Both the position numbers and the translations under genes were made by a program. A DNA stretch of 64,000 nt, taken from contig NZ_PDZC01000001.1 of the NCBI RefSeq assembly GCF_002743375.1, positions 372,001 through 436,000 on the forward strand, read 5' to 3'. The stretch comes from Sporosarcina sp. P34 (GTDB lineage: Bacteria > Bacillota > Bacilli > Bacillales_A > Planococcaceae). The notes under the pieces are model-generated. The model did not search any database, was not told the DNA's origin, and was given only the letters and a program-made list of their open reading frames with translations. Position 1 is the first letter of the stretch. Each line of letters begins with the position of its first letter. Positions 10,047-18,933 of the stretch are shown here, in pieces.

Positions 10047-11342
10047 ATGTCAGAACAACAAACGGTTTCATTCGAAAAGCCAGTTCTTCGCGGTGCTTTA
10101 CAAGTACCTGGAGATAAATCAATTTCCCACCGCGCGGTGATGTTGGGTTCAATTGCAAAAGGCAAAACTACGATCAGTGGTTTTTTGGATGGTGAAGATT
10201 GTCTGAGCACAATTGAAATGTTCAAACAGCTTGGCGTAAAGATTACGCGCAACGGAACTTCTGTGACGATTGAAAGTCCTGGCATCGCGGAGTGGCAGAC
10301 GCCAGTTGGAGCACTTGACGCGGGTAACTCAGGAACGACTGCGCGCTTAATGCTAGGTATTTTATCCGGTTCTTCCGTGACGTCTGAAATGTGTGGAGAT
10401 CAATATTTATCTAAGCGTCCGATGAAACGTGTGACGAATCCTTTGGAGCAAATGGGTGCAGATATCAAAAGCAAAGGATCAGCGGATTACTTACCACTTA
10501 CAATTACTGGTAAAACATTGCAGGCAATCGATTATTTGATGCCAGTTGCTAGCGCGCAAGTAAAGTCTGCTGTATTACTTGCAGGTCTTCAAGCCAAGGG
10601 GACTACGTCTGTTACAGAAATTACTGTATCGCGGGATCACACGGAACGTATGTTAGTACAATTTGGTGCGAAGCTGGAACAACAAGACAAAGTAATCCGG
10701 ATCGAAGGTGGGCAACAACTAACAGGGACTGATGTCGTCGTACCAGGAGACATCTCTTCTGCGGCTTTTTTCATGGTAGCCACGGCATTGGTTGAAAACA
10801 GTGATGTATCGTTCCTAAAAGTTGGATTGAACCCTACTCGTACAGGTATACTAGATGTACTAGAAGCGATGGGCGTGGAAATCGAACTATCAGATGAAAA
10901 AGGCTTTTCGGGTGAGCGTTATGGCACTGTACGAATTAAGCATTCGCGCCTGCGAGGAACTGAAATCGGTGGTGATTTGATTCCAAGATTAATCGATGAA
11001 CTTCCTGTACTTGCTTTATTAGCAACACAGGCAGATGGAAAAACCATTATAAAAAATGCTGAAGAACTTCGTGTCAAAGAGACGGACCGTATTGAGGCAG
11101 TTGCTACGGAATTACGGAAGCTCGGAGCGGATATTGAGACTACGTCGGACGGTATGATTATTCATGGTCCGACACCACTCACAGGTGCCACACTTCAATC
11201 CTACGGTGATCATCGTCTAGGCATGATGGCAGCGGTAGCGGGATTGATTACATCAAGTCCTGTTCAGATTGATAACCCATCTTGTATCGCGATTTCCTAT
11301 CCGCGCTTTTTCGAAGATCTTTCGCAGCTAGTTAATCAATAA
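10047..11342 (+). CDS. aroA: EPSP synthase (3-phosphoshikimate 1-carboxyvinyltransferase)
   Basis: Joins PEP to shikimate-3-phosphate (431 residues). GDKSISHRAVM and DAGNSGTTARL bind substrate. The four short signatures I recall for the glyphosate-tolerant class II enzymes are all visible: GDKS, SAQVK, RDHTE and NPTR, so low glyphosate sensitivity is likely, though inferred only from motifs. Called aroE in B. subtilis. Strong AGGAGGAG ribosome site; sixth enzyme of the aromatic run. Confidence 0.96.
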   Translation: MSEQQTVSFEKPVLRGALQVPGDKSISHRAVMLGSIAKGKTTISGFLDGEDCLSTIEMFKQLGVKITRNGTSVTIESPGIAEWQTPVGALDAGNSGTTARLMLGILSGSSVTSEMCGDQYLSKRPMKRVTNPLEQMGADIKSKGSADYLPLTITGKTLQAIDYLMPVASAQVKSAVLLAGLQAKGTTSVTEITVSRDHTERMLVQFGAKLEQQDKVIRIEGGQQLTGTDVVVPGDISSAAFFMVATALVENSDVSFLKVGLNPTRTGILDVLEAMGVEIELSDEKGFSGERYGTVRIKHSRLRGTEIGGDLIPRLIDELPVLALLATQADGKTIIKNAEELRVKETDRIEAVATELRKLGADIETTSDGMIIHGPTPLTGATLQSYGDHRLGMMAAVAGLITSSPVQIDNPSCIAISYPRFFEDLSQLVNQ

Positions 11343-11369
11343 AGTAGAGTAGAAAGCTCGGGTGAAAAA

Positions 11370-12632
11370 ATGAAGATATTGCAGGAATTGGAGCAAACAG
11401 TACTGAATGGAGATTTAGATGTACTTCATGATGAAATACAGAAACTGCAAGCTACCAATGAGTATGACACATTATACAATGTCGCAAATCTATTGATCGA
11501 ATATGGATTCGTCAGACAAGCTGACGATATTTTTTCTCAGTTGTTGCTCGTATTCCCTGATGAAGCGCAGTTGAAAATAGATCGCGCTGCGGCTTTACTT
11601 GAACTTGGTGAAGAGGATGAAGCCTTACTATTACTGACGGACGTCTCGCCAGACGAAGAAGAGTATGTCCAAGCATTGCTTGCACAAGCGGATTATTATC
11701 AAATGCTCGGACTTGCCGAAACGGCATTATCTAAAGTGCGTGAAGCCGCAACATTGGCCCCGCATGAACCGGTAATCCAACTTGCGCAAGCAGAACTTCT
11801 ATTGGAGTCAGGTAGATACAGTGAGGCTGTGAGAATTTACGGGAAGCTTAATGAGACAACTGAAGAGATCGCAGGCGTTCGTCTATCTTCGCGACTTGCA
11901 GAAGCATACAGTGCAGGTGCTGCGTACGAGGAAGCCATTCCGTTCTACGAGGCATTACTGGACAAGGAAGTAAATCCTGAAGAGTTGTTTGGATTAGGGT
12001 TGGCTTACTATCAAACTGCTCGTTACTCGGAAGCGGTCACACGTCTTGAGCAGTTGCTAGAAATGGATCCAGATTATTTCTCCGCTTATATGCTTGCAGG
12101 TCAAAGCTACGCGCAACAAAATGAAGATGAAAAAGCGTTGGAGTTTTTTAAAAAAGGTATTGAACGAGATGAGTTCGATAAAGAGTTGCAGCTGGCCGCA
12201 GGGAAATCTGCGTTGAAACTGCAAATGCCAGAACAGGCAGAAGAGCACTTAAAAGAAGCTCTCGTTTTAGATCCGGAGTATATTGATGCAATTGTCACAC
12301 TTGCTTCAGTATATGAAAATCAGGAAGATGACGAAGCGTTAATTGATCTGCTGACGTACTCTGAAGTCGATCAATTAGAAATCCCTTTACTTCATGCTTT
12401 CCTTGCATATGCCTATGAACGTACAGAAGATTACGAAAAAGCGTATGAAATGTATTTCAAAGCATATGATGGGATGAACGAGGATGCTGCTTTCTTAGAT
12501 CAATATGCACGATTCTTGCTGGAGGAAGGTAAGCGCGATGAAGCGTTACCAGTAATTCAGCAGCTAGTAAGAATCGCTCCGCATGATGAGGAATGGATCG
12601 CATACATCGCGCAATCTGAAGAGGAGGGATAG
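11370..12632 (+). CDS. ypiA: TPR-repeat protein, YpiA family
   Basis: A 420-residue acidic protein made almost entirely of helical tetratricopeptide repeats; clear units include GLAYYQTARYSEAVTRLEQL and LAGQSYAQQNEDEKALEFFK. No signal peptide or membrane segment, so cytoplasmic. TPR arrays bind partner proteins; the partner is unknown. The position right after aroA and before ypiB matches B. subtilis. The stop codon is one base from the ypiB start, indicating co-translation. Confidence 0.9.
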   Translation: MKILQELEQTVLNGDLDVLHDEIQKLQATNEYDTLYNVANLLIEYGFVRQADDIFSQLLLVFPDEAQLKIDRAAALLELGEEDEALLLLTDVSPDEEEYVQALLAQADYYQMLGLAETALSKVREAATLAPHEPVIQLAQAELLLESGRYSEAVRIYGKLNETTEEIAGVRLSSRLAEAYSAGAAYEEAIPFYEALLDKEVNPEELFGLGLAYYQTARYSEAVTRLEQLLEMDPDYFSAYMLAGQSYAQQNEDEKALEFFKKGIERDEFDKELQLAAGKSALKLQMPEQAEEHLKEALVLDPEYIDAIVTLASVYENQEDDEALIDLLTYSEVDQLEIPLLHAFLAYAYERTEDYEKAYEMYFKAYDGMNEDAAFLDQYARFLLEEGKRDEALPVIQQLVRIAPHDEEWIAYIAQSEEEG

Positions 12633-12633
12633 G

Positions 12634-13194
12634 ATGAAGGCCGTGGTTCCTGTAGCTGCTAAAAAAGAATTTTTAAGGTGGTTTTTAAAGCGCTATCGAT
12701 TAAAGCGCCGGGAATGTGTATGGATTTTAAATTATCTTCTCAGCAACGAACATTTATTAATGAATGTTCATTTTACAAATGAGGCACATCACTGTCCACG
12801 CGCCATGATTATTTCCACAACAGAGGTGGATAGTATTCCGTTTCGCTTCTACAAGGGAAATTTGATGACGGCTGATGCGGAAAAGTCATTTCACGACCTT
12901 AGACTGCATCCAGACGAGGATATGTTCATCCAACTGAATTTCAAAAACAGCAACAAATGTCCTGAGTATGCAAGTGTGGCGGAAGAGAATCCGTATCTGC
13001 CGGAGGATCTGCTGAAGAAAAAGAAAGACCAACAAATAGCTGAAAAGCTATTGGAAGAAAGTTTCACGTTAACGACCAATGACATGTTATTGAAGAGAAT
13101 CGACGAAGCGCTGGACAACGGCGACCGTGAGCTGTTCATTAGCTTGACAGCTATGTTGAACGAGATGAAAAAAGATAAAGACATCAGCCAATGA
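12634..13194 (+). CDS. ypiB: UPF0302 family protein YpiB
   Basis: A 186-residue cytoplasmic protein of the UPF0302 family. The N-terminal helical half (EFLRWFLKRYRLKRRECVW) and HFTNEAHHCPRAMI, then DSIPFRFYKG, identify it. GAGGAGGG at 12621-12628 fixes the start at 12634; the frame is open further upstream inside ypiA but is not credible there. The C-terminal third is charged and probably coiled. In B. subtilis YpiB has been connected with control of the bc complex through YpiA/YpiF, which I recall only as a weak link; the qcr operon does follow here. Confidence 0.9.
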   Translation: MKAVVPVAAKKEFLRWFLKRYRLKRRECVWILNYLLSNEHLLMNVHFTNEAHHCPRAMIISTTEVDSIPFRFYKGNLMTADAEKSFHDLRLHPDEDMFIQLNFKNSNKCPEYASVAEENPYLPEDLLKKKKDQQIAEKLLEESFTLTTNDMLLKRIDEALDNGDRELFISLTAMLNEMKKDKDISQ

Positions 13195-13221
13195 TTTCGC
13201 CCTCCGCGGTGGAATCATTGG
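13188..13221 (+). terminator. Hairpin between ypiB and ypiF (weak terminator)
   Basis: A perfect nine-base inverted repeat (CCAATGATT at 13188-13196, AATCATTGG at 13213-13221) overlaps the ypiB stop codon. Only a short TTT follows, so termination would be partial; it could instead protect the upstream mRNA end. Confidence 0.5.
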
Positions 13222-13279
13222 TTTGCGTTGTGGAAAAATATAAGCTAAACTTTACTGAGTAATATAAGGAGGAATGACA

Positions 13280-13729
13280 ATGAACTGGGTTCCAAAAGAT
13301 ATGGATACATATATAACTCAAAAAGAATATATTGATACCGTCGTAGTACCTTTAATAACGATAGACACACGGCCTGAAATGATGAAAAACAGTGCATCCT
13401 CTTCTGAGTTTTTAATGAATCTATCTATGTTCATAGAGAAGCAATTTAAAGGACGTATGATGTTCTTACCGCCCGTTTCATACACGCAGTCAACAGACTT
13501 GCAACAAATGGCGAACACGTTATCACAAGATTTGAAGAAGTCTTCCTTTACGCATGTCTTCTATCTTACCACGGATTCTAAGTGGACGAGCGTGGCGGTA
13601 GAAGGTAAGGTCGTCTGGCTTCCGTCCATTCCGCTCGAGACGATGGACAACCATCTTCGACAGACCATCATGGAGGATCAGCTACGTCAAGTACTGACAC
13701 ACTTTATGGAGAGTTGGAATGTGCAGTAG
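13280..13729 (+). CDS. ypiF: YpiF family protein (DUF2487)
   Basis: A 149-residue cytoplasmic protein, assigned to YpiF by position (ypiB-ypiF-qcrA as in B. subtilis) and general sequence (MNWVPKDMDTYITQKEYIDT). AAGGAGG at 13266-13272 is seven bases before the ATG at 13280; the earlier in-frame ATG at 13274 is too close to it. No catalytic motif recognised; function unknown. Confidence 0.85.
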   Translation: MNWVPKDMDTYITQKEYIDTVVVPLITIDTRPEMMKNSASSSEFLMNLSMFIEKQFKGRMMFLPPVSYTQSTDLQQMANTLSQDLKKSSFTHVFYLTTDSKWTSVAVEGKVVWLPSIPLETMDNHLRQTIMEDQLRQVLTHFMESWNVQ

Positions 13730-13945
13730 GGTGATAAATAGTGAAGACAGAGTTCAGGATTGTCACGCTCTTTTGATATAGAACTTGAACTAAATGAATT
13801 TTAGTGTCATTATCAGTACAGTCATACCTAAACACCGTCCTCAGAAGAGTACAAGCACTAATCGGGACGTATTTAAAGGTTGATTGCCGTTTGTCACCAA
13901 ATCTTAATATTTGTCCACAAACTTAAGTACCTACTAAAAGCATTA
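13730..13945. other. Intergenic region upstream of the qcr promoter
   Basis: AT-rich, with no open frame of useful length and no recognised RNA. B. subtilis qcr is controlled by ResD, CcpA and AbrB from the equivalent region; I could not identify a convincing operator for any of them here. Confidence 0.5.
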
Positions 13946-13974
13946 TTGAATTTAGTTTCATATTGATATATCAT
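13946..13974 (+). promoter_or_regulatory. Predicted sigma-A promoter of qcrABC
   Basis: TTGAAT at 13946-13951 and TATCAT at 13969-13974 are separated by exactly 17 bases, giving 5/6 and 4-5/6 matches to consensus. It lies 76 bases before the qcrA start, leaving room for a short leader with a GAGGAGGG ribosome site. Confidence 0.6.
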
Positions 13975-14050
13975 AGATATGTCCTAGTATTACAATTAGC
14001 AAAAGAATGTCCGTGGGACTGACTTTGGAGTAAGAGGAGGGAAATTACTG

Positions 14051-14551
14051 ATGAGCAATAAAGTGTCAAGACGCACGTTCCTAAGCTATACATTAATGGG
14101 AACTGGTGGGTTCATGGCCTCTGCAATGCTGATGCCGATGATTCGTTTCGCAATTGATCCCGTTCTGGCTAGTGCCGGCGGTTCCGACATGATTCCAACA
14201 CCGCAAAAAGAAGCTGATCTCTCGGAAGTACCAGTTCGTGTCGACTATACAATCAAAGATCGACAAGATGGATGGTATACTTCTGACGAGTCTAATACGG
14301 CTTGGGTCTACAAAGAAGGCGACAAAGTCATAGCACTTTCACCGGTCTGTAAACACTTAGGGTGTACAGTAAACTGGGAAGGCGACGAGCATAAAAACGA
14401 ATTTTTCTGCCCATGTCACGCTGGACGTTATAAGAAAAATGGTGCCAACATTCCAGGATCACCGCCACTTGGACCGCTTGATGAGTTTGAAGTTGAAATC
14501 ATCGACGGATTTGTCTATCTTGGTGGAGTAATACCGAACACATTAGTCTAA
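14051..14551 (+). CDS. qcrA: Menaquinol:cytochrome c reductase Rieske iron-sulfur subunit
   Basis: This 166-residue Rieske protein carries the 2Fe-2S cluster that takes the first electron from menaquinol. Cluster ligands are C100, H102, C120 and H123 in CKHLGC and CPCHAG; C105 and C122 form the usual disulfide. The N-terminus has a twin-arginine motif (SRRTFLS, residues 6-12) before one hydrophobic anchor, so Tat export of the folded cluster domain is expected, as for Rieske proteins generally. First gene of qcrABC. Confidence 0.97.
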   Translation: MSNKVSRRTFLSYTLMGTGGFMASAMLMPMIRFAIDPVLASAGGSDMIPTPQKEADLSEVPVRVDYTIKDRQDGWYTSDESNTAWVYKEGDKVIALSPVCKHLGCTVNWEGDEHKNEFFCPCHAGRYKKNGANIPGSPPLGPLDEFEVEIIDGFVYLGGVIPNTLV

Positions 14552-14573
14552 AGGGTAAGGGGGTACGACCGCA

Positions 14574-15248
14574 GTGTTAAATAAAATTTATGATTGGGTG
14601 GATGAACGGTTAGATATCACACCAATTTGGCGAGATATCGCTGACCACGAAGTACCTGAGCACGTAAACCCTGCACATCATTTTTCTGCATTCATCTATT
14701 GTTTCGGAGGTTTGACGTTTTTCGTAACGGTTATCCAAATCTTGTCTGGTATGTTCCTGACAATGTATTACACACCGGATATTGAAAACGCATGGAAATC
14801 AGTTTTCTACCTTCAGAACGATGTTGCATTCGGTGAACTTGTGCGTGGGATGCACCACTGGGGAGCTTCGTTAGTTATCGTAATGATGTTCCTACATACT
14901 TTACGTGTATTCTTTACAGGGTCTTATAAGAAGCCTCGTGAATTGAACTGGATCGTCGGCGTAATGATTTTTGGCGTCATGCTAGGTCTAGGTTTCACAG
15001 GATATCTATTACCTTGGGATATGAAAGCTCTATTTGCAACAAAAGTTGGGATTGAGATTGCCGCGTCAGTACCTTTCATCGGAGAGCAGATTAAAATTCT
15101 TCTCGCGGGTGATTCCACGATTCTAGGTGCACAGACGTTAACGAGATTCTTCGCGATTCATGTATTTTTCCTACCGGCTGCTTTGCTTGGGTTGCTCGCA
15201 GCACACTTTATCATGATCAGAAGACAAGGTATTTCCGGACCACTATAA
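14574..15248 (+). CDS. qcrB: Menaquinol:cytochrome c reductase cytochrome b6 subunit
   Basis: A 224-residue b6-type cytochrome b with four membrane helices. Haem-ligand histidines lie in RGMHHWGAS and FLHTLRVF (helix 2) and in the RFFAIHVFFLPA and LAAHFIMIRRQG region (helix 4). The GFTGYLLPWD segment belongs to the quinol site. Starts at GTG 14574 behind AAGGGGG. As in Bacillus and in chloroplast b6f, the b subunit is split; the remaining helices are on QcrC. Confidence 0.97.
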   Translation: MLNKIYDWVDERLDITPIWRDIADHEVPEHVNPAHHFSAFIYCFGGLTFFVTVIQILSGMFLTMYYTPDIENAWKSVFYLQNDVAFGELVRGMHHWGASLVIVMMFLHTLRVFFTGSYKKPRELNWIVGVMIFGVMLGLGFTGYLLPWDMKALFATKVGIEIAASVPFIGEQIKILLAGDSTILGAQTLTRFFAIHVFFLPAALLGLLAAHFIMIRRQGISGPL

Positions 15249-15299
15249 GAACCAATTTTTTGGTTAGGGTCATCTGAAATTTAAGAAGGAGGGAATAAC

Positions 15300-16067
15300 A
15301 TGCACCGCGGAAAAGGGATGAAATTTGTCGGGGATTCGCGCATCAAGGCTTCAGGCAAGATGTCGAACACACCCAAAGATTACTCAGAATATCCGGGTAA
15401 AACCGAGGCATTCTGGCCAAACTTTCTATTGAAAGAGTGGATGGTTGGAGCAGTTTTCTTAATCGGCTATCTAATCGTTACACTCGCACACCCGTCACCG
15501 CTTGAGCGTCAAGCGGACCCGACGGATACAATGTATATACCGATACCAGACTGGTATTTCCTATTCATGTATCAGCTATTGAAATATGAATTCGCATCCG
15601 GTCCTTATAACGTGATCGGTGCGATCGTCATTCCAGGATTGGCGTTTATGGCATTAATGCTAGTTCCTTTCATGGATACAACAAAGGAAAGACGTCCGTT
15701 TAAACGTCCGTTGCCAACAGCCTTCATGATTCTTTCATTCTTAGCTATCTTCTACTTGACTTGGGAATCAGTCGAAAACCACGACTGGGAAGCAGCAAAA
15801 GTTCAAGGTGCTATTGTGGACGAAGTAGAATTTGATGAAACGGCTGAAGGGTATGAGATTTATCAAGGCTCTTCCTGTATTGGTTGTCATGGTGACTCAT
15901 TCCAAGGTGGACTGGGATTACCGTTAACTAACACAGGTATGACAGCTGAAGAAATTGTTGAAATCGCTCATGATGGCCGAGGTACAATGCCTGCTGGCAC
16001 ATGGGAAGGTTCAGATGAAGATCTTCAAGTACTTGCTGAATTTATAGCTGAGCTAGAATCGAAGTAA
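15300..16067 (+). CDS. qcrC: Menaquinol:cytochrome c reductase subunit IV / cytochrome c fusion
   Basis: A 255-residue fusion typical of Bacillus: the N-terminal part is subunit IV with three membrane helices (about 48-64, 105-124, 140-155) and the quinol-site sequence PIPDWYFLF. The C-terminal domain is a cytochrome c with C193-I-G-C196-H197 binding haem covalently and M230 as likely sixth ligand. It passes electrons from the Rieske centre towards cytochrome c oxidase. A strong terminator follows. Confidence 0.97.
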   Translation: MHRGKGMKFVGDSRIKASGKMSNTPKDYSEYPGKTEAFWPNFLLKEWMVGAVFLIGYLIVTLAHPSPLERQADPTDTMYIPIPDWYFLFMYQLLKYEFASGPYNVIGAIVIPGLAFMALMLVPFMDTTKERRPFKRPLPTAFMILSFLAIFYLTWESVENHDWEAAKVQGAIVDEVEFDETAEGYEIYQGSSCIGCHGDSFQGGLGLPLTNTGMTAEEIVEIAHDGRGTMPAGTWEGSDEDLQVLAEFIAELESK

Positions 16068-16068
16068 G

Positions 16069-16099
16069 AAAAAGAGTCAGGAAACTGACTCTTTTTTTT
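16069..16099 (+). terminator. Rho-independent terminator of qcrABC
   Basis: Perfect ten-base arms AAAGAGTCAG and CTGACTCTTT around a GAAA tetraloop, followed by seven further T. Very strong. Confidence 0.95.
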
Positions 16100-16157
16100 A
16101 TATATTGATCTTTCATTAAACTTTACATAAAACTACTATATTCCAATGGAAGTGGTG

Positions 16158-16769
16158 ATGTTTTTGCGAATGTTATGGCCACAAATCTGGATGACCCTTT
16201 CCCATAAATCATTCTTATGGATTCTTCTTTTTATTAATATAGTAGGTTCGGTCTACGGATATGATTGGTATATGTGGCAACTGGAAATCACAGAACCGAA
16301 ATACTGGATTTTCGTACCGGATAGTCCTACAGCTACTTTGTTCTTTTGTATAGCTATAATAGGCTGGCTACTGAATCGAAACTTCAAATTGATGGAAGCA
16401 CTCGCATTCATCACTTTAGTAAAGTATGGCTTATGGGCGGTCATTATGAATGTGTTGACGCTCGTTGTAACCGGTTCAATTGGTTGGGTAGGTTGGATGT
16501 TGATAGGCTCCCATTTCGCAATGGCATTGCAAGGCATCTTATACTCTCCCAAATATAAATTTACAGCTTGGCATATTGCCATTGCGGCTATTTGGACACT
16601 TCATAATGATGTAATCGACTATGTCTTCGGACAAATGCCAATTTATCACGACCTTTCGCAATTTAGTCCTCAAATTGGCTATTTCACATTTTGGTTATCC
16701 ATAGCTTGTATTGCTTTGGCTATGTGGAATTATAAGTCGAGACTGGACATACAAGTATTGAAAGCGTAG
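16158..16769 (+). CDS. ypjA: DUF1405 membrane protein (YpjA)
   Basis: A 203-residue integral membrane protein with about six hydrophobic helices and many Trp/Tyr residues. Family assignment rests on the position after qcrC, as in B. subtilis, and on segments such as KYWIFVPDSPTATLFF and TLHNDVIDYVFG. Function unknown. I chose the ATG at 16158, preceded by GGAAG; an in-frame ATG at 16146 has no ribosome site. It is separated from qcr by a terminator, so it has its own promoter or depends on read-through. Confidence 0.85.
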   Translation: MFLRMLWPQIWMTLSHKSFLWILLFINIVGSVYGYDWYMWQLEITEPKYWIFVPDSPTATLFFCIAIIGWLLNRNFKLMEALAFITLVKYGLWAVIMNVLTLVVTGSIGWVGWMLIGSHFAMALQGILYSPKYKFTAWHIAIAAIWTLHNDVIDYVFGQMPIYHDLSQFSPQIGYFTFWLSIACIALAMWNYKSRLDIQVLKA

Positions 16770-16834
16770 TTAATAGTTGCAGTAAGCACGTAAACATTAT
16801 AAAATTAAGGCAGAGAGAAAGGGGAGAGATAGAC

Positions 16835-17503
16835 GTGTTCTGGATTTACTTTGGTATCATTTTATTGCTTCCTATCTATGCGCAATTTAAAGTGAAAAGC
16901 ACATATAAAAAGTATTCAAAGATTCGTTCTACTTCTGGAATGACGGGTGCTCAAGTAGCGAGACTTATTCTGGATCAAAATGGTTTACATGATGTAAAAG
17001 TTGTGGAAAGCCAAGGATTCTTAACGGATCATTATAATCCATTGACAAAGATCGTGGCACTATCGACAAGTAACTATCACGAATCATCTGTAGCAGGTAC
17101 TGCAGTAGCAGCGCACGAAGTCGGTCACGCTATTCAAGACAAAGAGGCTTACTCATTCTTACGTTTCCGCCACAGATTGGCGCCAGTCGCAAGTTTGACT
17201 TCAAACGCATCCTGGGTATTCATCATGATTGGGATTATTTTCTCTAGCATGAACTCTTTGCTAGGTATCGGAATTCTGTTGATGGCAGTTGGGGTGCTAT
17301 TCCAAATTGTTACATTGCCAGTAGAGTTTAATGCATCATCACGTGCGATGGATCAAATCGTGCAACTTGGCATCATCCGTAATGAAGAAGAACCACAAGC
17401 GAAAAAAGTACTGAGCGCAGCCGCGATGACATATGTTGCTGCAACTGCAGTAGCTGTACTGGAGCTAGTTCGTTTGATTTTAATCTTTACCAACCGTGAC
17501 TAA
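16835..17503 (+). CDS. Zinc metallopeptidase, YugP family
   Basis: A 222-residue membrane-bound putative zinc peptidase (Zn_peptidase_2). Two metal-binding histidines and the catalytic Glu lie in HEVGH (residues 94-98). One N-terminal membrane helix and three to four further helices after residue 125 are visible. Starts at GTG 16835 behind AAAGGGGAG. In B. subtilis yugP lies elsewhere and ypjB occupies this slot, so this is a lineage-specific arrangement. The substrate is unknown. Confidence 0.88.
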   Translation: MFWIYFGIILLLPIYAQFKVKSTYKKYSKIRSTSGMTGAQVARLILDQNGLHDVKVVESQGFLTDHYNPLTKIVALSTSNYHESSVAGTAVAAHEVGHAIQDKEAYSFLRFRHRLAPVASLTSNASWVFIMIGIIFSSMNSLLGIGILLMAVGVLFQIVTLPVEFNASSRAMDQIVQLGIIRNEEEPQAKKVLSAAAMTYVAATAVAVLELVRLILIFTNRD

Positions 17504-17510
17504 TAAATAC

Positions 17511-17543
17511 AAAATCCTTCTGCTATAGCAGAAGGATTTTTTT
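17511..17543. terminator. Bidirectional terminator between convergent genes
   Basis: Thirteen-base arms AAAATCCTTCTGC and GCAGAAGGATTTT around a TATA loop, with A-run on the left and T-run on the right. It serves both the peptidase gene and the opposite yitT-type gene. Confidence 0.93.
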
Positions 17544-18414
17544 AATCACTGATTGGCCTTTTTTGTTCATCCAATGTAAATCCTTCACCCATTACATCAT
17601 GTACTTCCATCATGGAGACGAATGCTTCGGGATCTACAGCAGTGATGAGGTTTTTCAAACGAATCATTTCATTTTTCCCGACCACGCAGTAGAGTATTTC
17701 ACGGTTTTCTTTTGAAAAATGACCGTAACCTTTGAACACCGTCACGCCTCTCTCCATGGAATTTGCTATGTTCGTAGCGATTTCATCCGGGAAGTTCGTT
17801 ACAATGAATGCACCTCTCGCGGAGTACGCTCCTTCTTGCACGAAATCAATGACGCGTGCTCCAACGAAAAGCGCAACCAATGTATACATCATCGAGCGGT
17901 AATCTAAATAGACAGCCCATGATAACAAAATGATAGCAGCATCGAACACAAACATTGTTTTACCCATCGTAATTCCATATTTTTTATGTACGAGTCTTGC
18001 TATGATATCGGAGCCGCCTGTCGTACCACCGCTTCTAAATATAATACCTAGTCCTACACCGATGAATACACCAGCAAATAGCGCGACTAGGAACAGATCA
18101 CCTTCCATATGGATATTCACTTGATACTGCATGAACACTTTAATAAAAATCGACACTGCCACCGTACCGATGACAGTATAGATGAAGGAACGCCTGCCAA
18201 GCATTTTCCAGCCAATTAAAAACATAGGGATATTCAGTAATAAGTTTAGTAAAGCAGGATCCCAGTTGAAAGCAAACAGTAGAATTAATGTAATTCCGGT
18301 AAATCCACCTTCTGCAAGTTCATGCTGAATCGTAAAGTTCACGAGTCCAAAACTAAATAGCGCTGCACCTAACATAATCAATAAAATATTCCGTACACGA
18401 ATTCCAGCGAACAA
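17542..18414 (-). CDS. ypjC: YitT family membrane protein (YpjC)
   Basis: A 290-residue protein with five to six membrane helices (YitT_membrane domain, residues about 10-200, with GLGIIFRSGGTTGGSDI) and a cytoplasmic DUF2179 domain at the end (GVTVFKGYGHFSKENREILY). I set the start at a TTG whose complement is 18412-18414, ten bases after AGGAGG (complement of 18425-18430); this gives the family's usual length. The frame is open for 34 more codons upstream without support. Function unknown. Confidence 0.88.
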   Translation of the reverse strand: MFAGIRVRNILLIMLGAALFSFGLVNFTIQHELAEGGFTGITLILLFAFNWDPALLNLLLNIPMFLIGWKMLGRRSFIYTVIGTVAVSIFIKVFMQYQVNIHMEGDLFLVALFAGVFIGVGLGIIFRSGGTTGGSDIIARLVHKKYGITMGKTMFVFDAAIILLSWAVYLDYRSMMYTLVALFVGARVIDFVQEGAYSARGAFIVTNFPDEIATNIANSMERGVTVFKGYGHFSKENREILYCVVGKNEMIRLKNLITAVDPEAFVSMMEVHDVMGEGFTLDEQKRPISD

Positions 18415-18545
18415 ACACACCACTCCTCCTGTTAATTGATTCTGGATGTAATCGAACTTCTTGTTTATGTAGCTTGTCCTACGTACGCACTTATAATCAT
18501 TTAGTGATACGTCCACTATTCATAGTATGTGCTAAATATTATATT

Positions 18546-18574
18546 TTGACAATAGCCAGAAGAATGCATACGAT
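18546..18574 (+). promoter_or_regulatory. Sigma-A promoter of the mazG-dapB-bshA operon
   Basis: TTGACA at 18546-18551 matches the -35 consensus fully; TACGAT at 18569-18574 follows after 17 bases. It lies directly before the AGGGGAG ribosome site of the mazG-like gene, so the leader is very short. Confidence 0.8.
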
Positions 18575-18594
18575 AGGAAGGGGAGTTGATAGCG

Positions 18595-18933
18595 TTGACT
18601 AAAACGATGGAACAATTGCAACGAGATGTTGATACATACATAACAGGTTTTAAAGAAGGATACTTTCCTCCAATGGAACTCATCGCACGACTGACGGAAG
18701 AGTTGGGGGAATTATCCCGTGAAGTACAGGATCGCTACGGGATGAAGAAGAAAAAGTCTACTGAAGCCATCCGAACGTTGGAGGAAGAAACGGGCGATCT
18801 ATTATTCGTCTTAATTTGTTTTGCTAACTCTCAACAAATCGATTTATCCGAAGCGCTAGATACCGTATTGACAAAATTCAACACAAGAGATAAAGATCGC
18901 TGGACCAAAAAGGAGGAAAAGAATGATGATTAA
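18595..18933 (+). CDS. ypjD: MazG-like nucleotide pyrophosphohydrolase (YpjD)
   Basis: A 112-residue single-domain MazG protein. The magnesium-binding EExxE pattern is seen in RLTEELGELSREV and EEETGDLLFVLICFAN. Such enzymes hydrolyse non-canonical nucleoside triphosphates to monophosphate and PPi; the true substrate is not known. The start is a TTG at 18595 (nine bases after AGGGGAG), matching the family N-terminus. The last 11 bases overlap dapB. Confidence 0.9.
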   Translation: MTKTMEQLQRDVDTYITGFKEGYFPPMELIARLTEELGELSREVQDRYGMKKKKSTEAIRTLEEETGDLLFVLICFANSQQIDLSEALDTVLTKFNTRDKDRWTKKEEKNDD